DNA from: Sphaerochaeta globosa str. Buddy | GTDB lineage: Bacteria; Spirochaetota; Spirochaetia; Sphaerochaetales; Sphaerochaetaceae | NCBI RefSeq assembly: GCF_000190435.1 | Contig: NC_015152.1 | Coordinates: forward strand, 440,458-504,457 | Reading direction: 5' to 3' | DNA: 64,000 bases | Shown here: positions 44,490-51,975 of the stretch, piece after piece | How the letters are laid out: each line of letters begins with the position of its first letter | How positions within the stretch are numbered: position 1 is the first letter of the stretch | Made by a program: the position numbers and the translations under genes | The notes under the pieces: generated by a model | The model's database searches: none | What the model saw: only the letters and a program-made list of their open reading frames with translations | Told to the model about the DNA's origin: nothing

Positions 44490-44563
44490 GTCGCTATACA
44501 GTATTTGGGTTTTGTTTGGTTGTAAGGAAGCGCGGCAGCTTTCCTGTCGCAAAGGACCCTAAA

Positions 44564-46048
44564 ATGAAACGAACCAGTCTAGCACGCACAATCTCTCTCG
44601 TGCTTCTTCTCTCTTTTTTGTTTTTCAGTTGTGCAACCCCGATGGAACAGCAAGTTGTTCCGCCGATTCCAGCAGAACCTGTTGAGGTTGTTGCCCAGCC
44701 CGAGGCTGTGGTAGTTGAGGAACCAAAACTTGCCGTTGCTACCATTGAAATGCCTCCCCGATATATGAAATATCCGCCCGTAGTTCGGTATGGTGAAGTG
44801 ATCGGCCTGGTCAATGAGACCGGGTATTCGATCAAGAGTTTCGATCTCTTCAACGACTGGATGTATCTGGAGAGTACAATTAAGATAAACATGCTCTCAG
44901 AAGACCTTGGCGATGGGCAGCGGATAATCATCCACCTTGCGCAGTATCCTGAACTCTCTGAGGAGCTTCAGAAGCGTGACGGCTCCACTTTCTCATTCAA
45001 TGCAAGTGATTGGGATGAAGACCTGTATTGGGGAGAGTGGAATCCAGGTGAGGATGCCTGGAACTTGGTACTTACTGCCGATCACATGCTCAGCGTTACT
45101 CCAGACTTGGACATTGAGGCTTTCGGACCCTCGTTAGTCATAGCCAACCAGAGCGGGTACAGCTTTGAGCGGCTGTATATTGAGAGAAAGAGCCCCAATG
45201 AGATGGATGGGAGTGAAATCAATTTGCTCGGGGAGCAATTGCTCCCCAGTGGACATCTCGCCCGCATTAAGACTGAGGAGCTTGCTCACTTGCAGGAGTT
45301 CTTGACCTTCGATGCCTATGCAACACTTACGATAACTGCCTACGATACCGATGGGGATCGCTATACCTTGCTTTGGCATCCCACTACCGACGCTTGGTTC
45401 ATCGCGCTCACCTTGGCTGAGTTGCAGTGGCCGGAGGGCGATCAATTCTACCTGACGGTGGAAAACCAGACCGGTCAGACGCTGTGGTACTTGTATGCTG
45501 TCCCCGACTCGTATTTCCAAGAGGGCGAGTATGGTTCAGACCTTCTTGACTGGGATCTGATTTACGACTCGGACGAGCTTACCGTGGACTTGGCTCAGCT
45601 CGACTACCTTGCGGACGCCCTCAAAGGAGATAGCGACGAGGTCATCCACATCGTTGCCAAGGATGCCAACGATGTTCTCTACCATAAGGAGTATTATCCT
45701 AATCAGGACATTGCTTATATTGTGTTTGAGGCAGAAGAACTCCTACAAGAAGGGGAGAGCCTTTCTCTGTACAACGACACCCCTTCAGACCTCTGGTTCC
45801 TGTATTTGTCCACCGATGAGATAGTGGATGAGGGCGACCTAGGTAGAGACCTGCTTCGTGATGAAATTTGGGAGATGCAGGAAGAGTTCACCTTCAAAGT
45901 CAGCCCTTCCCTGGTGGAAAAACATCCGGTACTCCATCTCTATGCATATGATTATTTGGACAATGTCTACCATAAGACATGGAAGGTCGGTGATGGCTGG
46001 GCTCTCACATTCAATGCGGAGGATTTGAGTGAGACAGCTCCCCTGTAA
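44564..46048 (+). CDS. Lipoprotein with four tandem repeats of about 100 residues
   Basis: This 494-residue protein starts with a lipoprotein signal peptide (LLSFLFFSC, lipidation at Cys23) and a Pro/Val/Glu-rich linker to about residue 65. Four divergent repeats follow at about 78-176, 188-286, 293-394 and 397-488. Each begins with a short strand and Asn (GLVNETGYSIKSFDL, VIANQSGYSFERLYI, VENQTGQTLWYLYAV, LYNDTPSDLWFLYLS), has an Asp/Glu-rich middle, and ends in a Trp- or Tyr-containing strand (WNPGEDAWNLVL, WHPTTDAWFIAL). The pI must be very low. AAGGA precedes the ATG. I know no named family; a surface or periplasmic binding or adhesion role is a guess. Confidence 0.7.
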   Translation: MKRTSLARTISLVLLLSFLFFSCATPMEQQVVPPIPAEPVEVVAQPEAVVVEEPKLAVATIEMPPRYMKYPPVVRYGEVIGLVNETGYSIKSFDLFNDWMYLESTIKINMLSEDLGDGQRIIIHLAQYPELSEELQKRDGSTFSFNASDWDEDLYWGEWNPGEDAWNLVLTADHMLSVTPDLDIEAFGPSLVIANQSGYSFERLYIERKSPNEMDGSEINLLGEQLLPSGHLARIKTEELAHLQEFLTFDAYATLTITAYDTDGDRYTLLWHPTTDAWFIALTLAELQWPEGDQFYLTVENQTGQTLWYLYAVPDSYFQEGEYGSDLLDWDLIYDSDELTVDLAQLDYLADALKGDSDEVIHIVAKDANDVLYHKEYYPNQDIAYIVFEAEELLQEGESLSLYNDTPSDLWFLYLSTDEIVDEGDLGRDLLRDEIWEMQEEFTFKVSPSLVEKHPVLHLYAYDYLDNVYHKTWKVGDGWALTFNAEDLSETAPL

Positions 46049-46241
46049 GGCCGCTTGCGAAGAATTCCGATACAGGGTATACACAGCATATGGATACGCA
46101 TAGACCACAGCTGACGATGATGATCAAACCAGCGTCAGCTGCCTGCAACCTTGCCTGTGACTACTGCTTCTATGTAGATACCGCCCATCATCGTGAACTG
46201 GGTGTGCTTCCTCTGATGAACAGTGAGGTAGCTGATGCTAT

Positions 46242-46249
46242 CATTCAAA
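46242..46249 (+). repeat. Target-site duplication, left copy
   Basis: CATTCAAA directly precedes the element and is repeated at 47456-47463. Eight base pairs is the usual duplication length for the IS1595 family. Because of an A-run the exact border could shift by 2 nt (CATTCA as the shared word). Confidence 0.8.
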
Positions 46250-46274
46250 AAATCCGTATTTGCACACGGGAGCT
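46248..46274 (+). repeat. Left terminal inverted repeat of the IS
   Basis: This 27-bp repeat begins AAAAATCCGTATTTGC and ends CGGGAGCT. It is perfectly complementary to 47429-47455. The outermost two A may belong to the duplicated target. Confidence 0.9.
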
Positions 46275-46350
46275 GACCAGTGAATAGGAAGGGACGCCGA
46301 ATCATGGTAGAATATCCATGAATCCGGCGGAGAGGCTGCATTTGGAGCGT

Positions 46351-46397
46351 GGTGGCCCTTGATGCAGCTTCAAAGCTTGGTTCTTCAAGAGGCCACC
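46351..46397 (+). promoter_or_regulatory. Stem-loop hiding the transposase ribosome site
   Basis: GGTGGCC plus CTTGA (46351-46362) pairs with TCAAG plus GGCCACC (46385-46397), 12 bp with a single bulged A. The putative ribosome site AAGAGG (46387-46392) lies within the 3' arm, 9 nt before the ATG. A transcript entering from the host gene would fold and mask it, as in the known translational protection of IS10 and IS50. Confidence 0.55.
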
Positions 46398-46401
46398 ACC
46401 T

Positions 46402-47430
46402 ATGAAACCAGATCAGCACAGCACATCCCGGCGTTCCACGCCCTGGGATGAACAAGGAGACATCACTCCTTCCCAGGCTTTCATCAAGCAGCATCATGAG
46501 CGTCATTACCATGAGCGGCACCATGCCTTAGCCGAAACAAATGAAGCCGAGTTCCTCAACAGCAAGATTCCTTTTGGTTGCAGGCTGTGCGGATCCAGTG
46601 ACATTAAGAAGGCCGGACTGTCGGCAAATGGTGTGCAGATGTACCGATGCAATGCCTGCAACAGGAAATTCACCGTGCTTACGGGAACGGTCTTCGACGG
46701 GCACAAGATACCAATCAGCGAATGGATAGAGTATCTGTACAACTTGTTTTCCTATGTAAGCCTGCGTGCGGACTCATGGAACAACAAGAACGCCATAACC
46801 ACGTCCCGATTCTGGCTTGAGAAGGTATTCCTCCTTGTCCAGGAATACCAGGAGGGCATCGTCCTCGAGGGTGAGGTGACCCTTGATGAGACCTTCTATT
46901 CCGTACGCACCTCGGATCTGGTCATGCAGGAAGGAAAGAAGCTGAGAGGCATATCGAGAAACCAGATCTGCATCGGCGTCGCCTGCGACTCCCATCATGT
47001 TTTCTGCACATTGGAGGGATACGGAAAGCCAACCCAGAGAAAGGCGTACGAATCCTTCAAGGATCACATCAGGCCTGGTTCGGTGCTCATCCATGACAAG
47101 GAAGGCTCCCACAGAAAGCTTGTTGAGGGACTTGGCCTTCAAAGCAGGGCCTACCAGTCGGCAGAGCTTAAGAAGCTCCAAGACAAGGAAAACCCGATGG
47201 AACGCGTCAACAGAATCCATTTCTATCTGAAGAGGTTCTTTCTTGCCCATTCCAGCTTCGACAGGGACTCGATTGAAGGCTTCATCAACCTCTTCTCATT
47301 CGTGATGAATCCTCCTAAGGAAAAGCTTGAAAAAGTGGATATTTTGATCAATTTGGGAATTGAGTGCTCCCGAAACATCTCATATCGGGAGCTGTTTCTC
47401 AAGAAGAAAGCGAATTCTGAAGGTTTCTAG
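46402..47430 (+). CDS. IS1595-family transposase
   Basis: This 342-residue protein has an N-terminal zinc ribbon (CRLC at 60-63 and CNAC at 83-86) and an ISXO2-like DDE catalytic domain. Candidate acidic residues are Asp162 in VTLDETFY and Asp232 in LIHDKEGSH, with the final position supplied by MERVNRIHFYLKRF at about 266-279 (Glu267, or Asn270/His273 as in the DD-E/N group). It is full length and apparently intact, and its stop codon lies inside the right terminal repeat. Confidence 0.9.
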   Translation: MKPDQHSTSRRSTPWDEQGDITPSQAFIKQHHERHYHERHHALAETNEAEFLNSKIPFGCRLCGSSDIKKAGLSANGVQMYRCNACNRKFTVLTGTVFDGHKIPISEWIEYLYNLFSYVSLRADSWNNKNAITTSRFWLEKVFLLVQEYQEGIVLEGEVTLDETFYSVRTSDLVMQEGKKLRGISRNQICIGVACDSHHVFCTLEGYGKPTQRKAYESFKDHIRPGSVLIHDKEGSHRKLVEGLGLQSRAYQSAELKKLQDKENPMERVNRIHFYLKRFFLAHSSFDRDSIEGFINLFSFVMNPPKEKLEKVDILINLGIECSRNISYRELFLKKKANSEGF

Positions 47431-47455
47431 CTCCCGTGTGCAAATACGGATTTTT
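47429..47455 (+). repeat. Right terminal inverted repeat of the IS
   Basis: Perfect complement of 46248-46274, beginning AGCTCCCGTGTGC and ending CGGATTTTT. It overlaps the transposase stop codon by 2 nt and contains the GTG (47436) that could start translation of the orphaned anSME C-terminal part. Confidence 0.9.
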
Positions 47456-47463
47456 CATTCAAA
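47456..47463 (+). repeat. Target-site duplication, right copy
   Basis: Second copy of CATTCAAA, directly after the element. Confidence 0.8.
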
Positions 47464-48397
47464 AGAGTCTTTCAGAGGCCAAGCATTGCAGTTTTGTCTT
47501 CCAGGGTGGTGAACCTACCTTGGCAGGCTTAGGGTTTTTTGAACGGTTTGTAGAGCAGGTTGCTTTGCACAAGAGCGAAGGCCACACGATTACCTATGCG
47601 TTTCAGACCAATGGTCTGAAGCTGGATACTCAGTGGGCTCGCTTCTTCAAGGAACACGGTTTTCTGGTCGGTGTCTCCTTCGACGGCAGTCCACGTCTGC
47701 ATGACCTACACCGCTATGATGCCCACAAGAGGGGTAGCGGCAGGTCGGTTGCTGCAACCATTGCCTTGCTGAAAGCAGAGGGCGTACAGTTCAACGTCCT
47801 TTCGGTGGTGACCAATGAGCTGGCCCAGAATATCAAGCAGGCCTATACCTACTTGGTAAACCATGAAGTCTACTACCATCAGTACATTGCCTGCATGGAT
47901 CCCCTTGATGGTGATAAGAACTATCTTTCCCCTGCAGTATACGCACAGTTCCTCAAGGAGCTGTTTGACCTGTGGTTCGACTCGTGGCAGCAGGGAAAGC
48001 CGGTCTCGATCCGGTTTTTCGACAACTTGGTGGGGATGCTTCTCGGCTATCCTCCTGAAAGCTGTGATATGGGCGGGATTTGCTCCGCCAACTATGTAGT
48101 GGAGAGCAACGGCAACATCTACCCCTGTGACTTTTACTGTACCGATGATCAAAGCCTTGGAACTATTGTGGAAAACTCCTTTGCAGAACTTGATGCCAAA
48201 CGCTCAAAGCTTCGGTTCATCGAGGATTCACCCAATCGAACTGATGTGTGTGCAACATGTCAGTGGAGGATGCTCTGCCGCGGTGGTTGCAAACGGTATC
48301 GCAGTGAGTCAGGCTACAAGTTCTGCTCTTCGATGCAGGAGTTTTTCCCATATGCGATACAAAGGCTTCAGATGGTTGCCCAAGCGATGAGGAGGTC

Positions 48398-49006
48398 ATG
48401 ATGAAAGTGGAAATGATCAGGGAGGAGAAAACAAAGCCGCAGATAAACCTTCGGTTTTATCTCAAGCTTTTTTGGACTACCTTCAGCCTCAGCTTGTTCA
48501 CCTTCGGGGGTGGTTTTGTCATTATCAGTCTGATGCGAAAGAAAATGGTGGTGAAACTCGGATGGATCGATGACGAGCAGATGCTCGATTTCGTCACCAT
48601 AGCCCAATCCTCACCCGGTCCTATTGCGGTCAATGGTTCGTTGATGGTCGGCTACCATCTTGCCAAAACTGCCGGAGCCTTGGTTGCCGTACTCGGAACC
48701 GTGCTTCCTCCCATGATCATCCTTACCCTGGTGAGCCTGGGGTATCAGGCAGTACAGGATAATATTTGGATTGAGGCAGCCTTTCATGGTATGAGACCTG
48801 TCGTTGCAGCCATTGTGTTGCAGGTTACCTGGGCATTGTTCAAGCCCTTTCTGCAAAAAAAGAATGTACTGGCCATAGTCCTGTTTGCAATCAGTTTCAT
48901 TGCATTGTATGTACTGAAGGTCAATATCATGCTGGTCATGGTAGCAATCGTTCTCTTCTCGATTGGAAAAAGCCTGCTTGATCTGAAGAAGGAGGGACGA
49001 GAATGA
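48398..49006 (+). CDS. Chromate transporter half-protein, first of pair
   Basis: This 202-residue membrane protein with a single CHR domain has FSLSLFTFGGGFVIISLM and the conserved TIAQSSPGPIAVNGSLMVGY. Short CHR proteins come as adjacent pairs that form one transporter. The group is named for chromate efflux, though many members have unknown anionic substrates. AGGAGG lies just upstream of two adjacent ATG codons, at 48398 and 48401. The gene starts at the end of the anSME pseudogene and overlaps the second CHR gene at ATGA. Confidence 0.88.
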   Translation: MMKVEMIREEKTKPQINLRFYLKLFWTTFSLSLFTFGGGFVIISLMRKKMVVKLGWIDDEQMLDFVTIAQSSPGPIAVNGSLMVGYHLAKTAGALVAVLGTVLPPMIILTLVSLGYQAVQDNIWIEAAFHGMRPVVAAIVLQVTWALFKPFLQKKNVLAIVLFAISFIALYVLKVNIMLVMVAIVLFSIGKSLLDLKKEGRE

Positions 49007-49560
49007 ACCTTCTGTTAGCATTGTTTGTCAGTTTTTTCCAAGTAGGATTGTTCAGCATCGGCGGAGGCTATGCAGCCATGCCGCTCATTCAGGCTCAGAC
49101 GGTAGATTTGCACAGCTGGCTCACGCTTGTGGAATTTGCTAATTTGGTGACCATTGCAGAGATGACCCCCGGTCCCATCGCCATTAATTCTGCAACCTTT
49201 GTAGGAATGAAAGTAGCAGGAATCCCCGGGGTGTTTGCAGCCACGCTTGGTAATATTCTTCCCTCGGTAATCATCATGCTCATTCTGGCCAAACTGTACG
49301 AGAAGTACAGCAAGCAGACTTTGCTCAAGCGGGTGCTGGAAGGCGTGAGGCCGGTAGTGGTGTCGGCAATCTTTGTTGCAGGCATTTCCCTGTTGCAACT
49401 CGCTCTGCTTTCCTTTTCCAAACCCGATTTCTTTGCCGTAGGCGTATTTATTGTCGCCTTTATTGCCTTGAACAACAAGAAGGTTCCGCTAGGTCCCATT
49501 ATCTTGCTGGTTCTGGGAGCCTTGACGGGAATCGTGCATTATTTGGTGGTTGCGAGCTAA
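49003..49560 (+). CDS. Chromate transporter half-protein, second of pair
   Basis: This 185-residue membrane protein with the other CHR domain has FFQVGLFSIGGGYAAMPLIQ and TIAEMTPGPIAINSATFVG. It is coupled by an ATGA overlap to the first half and should assemble with it as an antiparallel pair. It ends 8 bp before the convergent DUF4386-like gene, with no visible terminator. Confidence 0.88.
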   Translation: MNLLLALFVSFFQVGLFSIGGGYAAMPLIQAQTVDLHSWLTLVEFANLVTIAEMTPGPIAINSATFVGMKVAGIPGVFAATLGNILPSVIIMLILAKLYEKYSKQTLLKRVLEGVRPVVVSAIFVAGISLLQLALLSFSKPDFFAVGVFIVAFIALNNKKVPLGPIILLVLGALTGIVHYLVVAS

Positions 49561-49568
49561 CGTTTGTT

Positions 49569-50228
49569 TTAGCGCATTCGCCCCAGTGGCTTCAGTAGCA
49601 GGGCTAGGAAGATCAGCCATGGTATGAGTGAAAGGATGGAGAACACTAAGCCCAGCATTCCTGCTGTCGACGGAATGCTCATCAGAATGCCGCTGACCAG
49701 TCCGATGATGCCGATCTTCCTGGGAAGTTCGCTCTTCAATAGGGCATACGAGATGAGAATGAGGCAGATTCCATTGAGGATGTAGTAGGAGTTGAAGGCC
49801 GTTCCCCTCCACTGCAGGATGAGTGATTCGGCTATGATCAGCCAGTTCTGTTGTTCTAGAGGCGAAGTGGCCGCCATATACTTTCTCTGTGCTTCCCACA
49901 ATTCAAAGGCTGGGTTGCTGCTGTAATAGGCGGCGATGCCGATAAAGCCCAAAAGCAGCGCTATCTGCATGAGGGCACGATGTTTTTCTTTCAAGAGCTC
50001 ATACAATCCCAGGTAGACAAGGGCAACTAGGGCATTGTCGATAAGGTAGAGCAAATCCATTTCTATGAGTCCCAACAGCCAGTTTTTTGCAAACAGGTCG
50101 AACCAAAGCTTGGCTGCCGTCGGTGGTTGGTGAAGACTGAAAACAATGATTTGGGTTGGTATAAGCACAAGCATGACAAGGCTTGCGACCGCTGCAGTTT
50201 TTCCAAGAATGCGTGGACTACTCTCCAT
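49569..50228 (-). CDS. DUF4386-like integral membrane protein
   Basis: This 219-residue protein has about six hydrophobic helices and the middle segment SSNPAFELWEAQRKYMAATS, a pattern I associate with DUF4386 proteins. Function is unknown. Upstream on the minus strand TAGACA and TATCGT, 17 bp apart, could be its promoter, and GGGAG lies just before the ATG. Confidence 0.6.
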   Translation of the reverse strand: MESSPRILGKTAAVASLVMLVLIPTQIIVFSLHQPPTAAKLWFDLFAKNWLLGLIEMDLLYLIDNALVALVYLGLYELLKEKHRALMQIALLLGFIGIAAYYSSNPAFELWEAQRKYMAATSPLEQQNWLIIAESLILQWRGTAFNSYYILNGICLILISYALLKSELPRKIGIIGLVSGILMSIPSTAGMLGLVFSILSLIPWLIFLALLLKPLGRMR

Positions 50229-50469
50229 ACACTTACTCCCTTGTGTTTAGAAAAGACGATACTGCAGAATACCTGTGTTGTCTAGGTTGCTGACAACATT
50301 GACGCTTTCTGAATTGACCTGCATCAAGTGTGTATTCCAATATTGGAAAGAATGCTTGATTACCATGCTCTATCACAATTGTTGATTTTTGATTGCAACC
50401 AAACCAGATACCGCTGTTCTGTCTCTCCTTCCACAGAAAAATAGTATTTTCTTGTCTCTTTCCTCAATG
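50229..50469. other. AT-rich intergenic region with a perfect palindrome
   Basis: No gene is visible in these 241 bp. TTCCAATATTGGAA at 50335-50348 is a perfect 14-bp palindrome upstream of the DUF4386-like gene and could be an operator. No clear terminator for the AAA ATPase gene was found. Confidence 0.4.
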
Positions 50470-51780
50470 TTACACCTCTTGGTTACCTGCAAGCAGGTTT
50501 TCCAAGATAGGTGTAAAGTCTACCGATTTGATTGCGCCGTAGCGGTCAACAAAGTAGTTTTTCATGTAATCCTGATTCTTTCTTACTCCTTCTTTGCCTA
50601 CGGTCCCAAAATCGGAAAGGGCATAAAGGGTGCTGGCATGGGTGGATTCATCACGCTCAATAAACTTAATCTCGTCACGTCTGAATACATTCGAGTTCAA
50701 GAATACTGGATTATGGGTGTTGAAGATCAGTTGGGCATGATTGATATTGATTTCATCGTTGTGAAATAAGTTGATGATATTCATCAAAGCCAAAGGGTGA
50801 ATAGATGCATCGAATTCATCAACGACAAGGGTACCTCCCTCCATCAGTGCTTGAAGAACAAGAGGAAATATATTGATGAACCGTACAGTTCCGTAGGATT
50901 CATAGAGTTCAATTGGGATTGCATTCGTTTTCCCTTCTCCCTCAAACAGGGAACAGAGTTTAGCTTCTGTCTGCGATCCTTGGGATACATACGCCAGTGA
51001 ATTGGCGCTTATGCCAAACTGCTGTGCAGCCTCCTTCAAGGTTTTCTCGATATAGAGAGATTGTTTGTTGCTTGTTATTACGTTCAAGGTATCAGAGCGA
51101 TAGATTACCAGCAATGATTTTTCCAGCCAGTTGGTGATCAAGTAGACCAGCTTTGCGCTGAACATGGTCTTGAACCCATTCAGCAAAAAGAGCTCCTGAG
51201 CATGGAGATTGTTCATGGCCAAGGCTTTCGCCCCTTCTGCATTTGGTACATAGGCGTTGACCAAAAAGGAAGCGATAGGCATGAGATTTCCAATTTCCAA
51301 GGTATCGGTCCGGGAAAAGACAAGTTCTTCATTGATATGTAACTGCTCAGATAGAACTCTTCTGGCATGATTTGTTGCGAGAAAGACTCCAAGATCAAGT
51401 GAGAGCCTATAGGTAACAAGCATTCCTTTTTCAATAAAACGTAGGCAGAAGGTGACGGGACTGCTTCCCTTTGCATCATTGTTTGGAATCAATTCTAAGT
51501 TGGAAGCGGCTGTGTTTGGATGATTCTTGACTTCAACATTTCTGATATGACCACGTAATACGATACTCTTAAACGTCTCCATGGCCCCTAGTATATTGGT
51601 TTTTCCTGAAGCATTCGGCCCATATACCACAGCGGAGCAGAGGCCTTTATACGTCTTCTTGCCTGCTGTTTCCGCCAATATACTGTAATCCAATCCCTTC
51701 TGTTTAGGCGCAGGAACCAAAGAGAAAATGCATTCGTCTTTGAACGATTTATAGTTGGAAACACTGAACTCTAAAAGCAT
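50470..51780 (-). CDS. Solitary AAA-family ATPase (OLD/RloC-like group)
   Basis: This 436-residue ATPase has the N-terminal LLEFSVSNYKSFKDECIFSL typical of SMC-like AAA_15/AAA_21 proteins, Walker A GPNASGKTN at 54-62, and Walker B GGTLVVDEFDASIHP. The H-loop region FNTHNPVFL comes near the end. Members often act in phage defence or abortive infection with a nuclease partner (for example RloB or a TOPRIM protein). Here no partner is adjacent and no nuclease domain is seen. The surrounding DNA is notably AT-rich, suggesting acquisition by transfer. GGAG lies just before the ATG. Confidence 0.8.
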   Translation of the reverse strand: MLLEFSVSNYKSFKDECIFSLVPAPKQKGLDYSILAETAGKKTYKGLCSAVVYGPNASGKTNILGAMETFKSIVLRGHIRNVEVKNHPNTAASNLELIPNNDAKGSSPVTFCLRFIEKGMLVTYRLSLDLGVFLATNHARRVLSEQLHINEELVFSRTDTLEIGNLMPIASFLVNAYVPNAEGAKALAMNNLHAQELFLLNGFKTMFSAKLVYLITNWLEKSLLVIYRSDTLNVITSNKQSLYIEKTLKEAAQQFGISANSLAYVSQGSQTEAKLCSLFEGEGKTNAIPIELYESYGTVRFINIFPLVLQALMEGGTLVVDEFDASIHPLALMNIINLFHNDEININHAQLIFNTHNPVFLNSNVFRRDEIKFIERDESTHASTLYALSDFGTVGKEGVRKNQDYMKNYFVDRYGAIKSVDFTPILENLLAGNQEV

Positions 51781-51914
51781 GTTATCTCCGTTATGTAATA
51801 ATATTGCAAAATATAGTTATATAGTACGTTAATATGGTTCTCGATGCAATGAAATGCTATTCATGTTGAAGAATTATTGTAAAATTAATAACGAGTAATA
51901 TTTTAACCTTTCTC

Positions 51915-51945
51915 TTGACCCTATAGTAACTATAGGCTTTATCGT
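51915..51945 (+). promoter_or_regulatory. MerR-type promoter with 19-bp spacer palindrome
   Basis: TTGACC at 51915-51920 and TATCGT at 51940-51945 are separated by 19 bp. The perfect palindrome CCTATAGTAACTATAGG (51920-51936) fills the spacer. An over-long spacer with a central palindrome is the hallmark of promoters activated by MerR-family proteins, which untwist the DNA. The only MerR gene in the window is at 57854, the last gene of the operon this promoter would drive. Confidence 0.8.
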
Positions 51946-51975
51946 GAACCCATCACACTAGCGAGGTGAAGAACG

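Larger units (their letters stand above)
46250..47455 (+). mobile_element. IS1595-family insertion sequence inside the anSME gene
   Basis: The element is about 1.2 kb with perfect 27-bp terminal inverted repeats, one transposase gene and a flanking CATTCAAA duplication. It lies in the same orientation as the gene it interrupts. The perfect ends, intact transposase and undamaged host reading frame on both sides indicate a recent insertion that might still be able to move. Confidence 0.9.
46090..48401 (+). pseudogene. Anaerobic sulfatase-maturating enzyme (anSME), split by an IS element
   Basis: The 5' part (46090-46249) encodes the radical-SAM site CNLACDYCFY with Cys19, Cys23 and Cys26. The 3' part (from 47464) encodes FVFQGGEPTLAGLGFFERF and the SPASM cysteine clusters (CDMGGICSANYV, CDFYC, CATCQWRMLCRGGC). 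Removing 46250-47455 and one CATTCAAA copy joins the halves in frame as AIIQKSLSEAK, a 365-residue protein of normal anSME length with no other defect. The intact enzyme converts the sulfatase active-site Cys to formylglycine. As it stands the N-piece ends 12 codons into the element, and the C-piece, possible from a GTG at 47436, lacks the SAM cluster; neither can be active. Confidence 0.92.

Noticed and set aside
46242-46247. Six-base target duplication (CATTCA) instead of eight
   Set aside because: It would keep the 27-bp ends fully symmetrical, but eight bases is normal for IS1595 elements. Excision with one copy restores the reading frame the same way in either reading.
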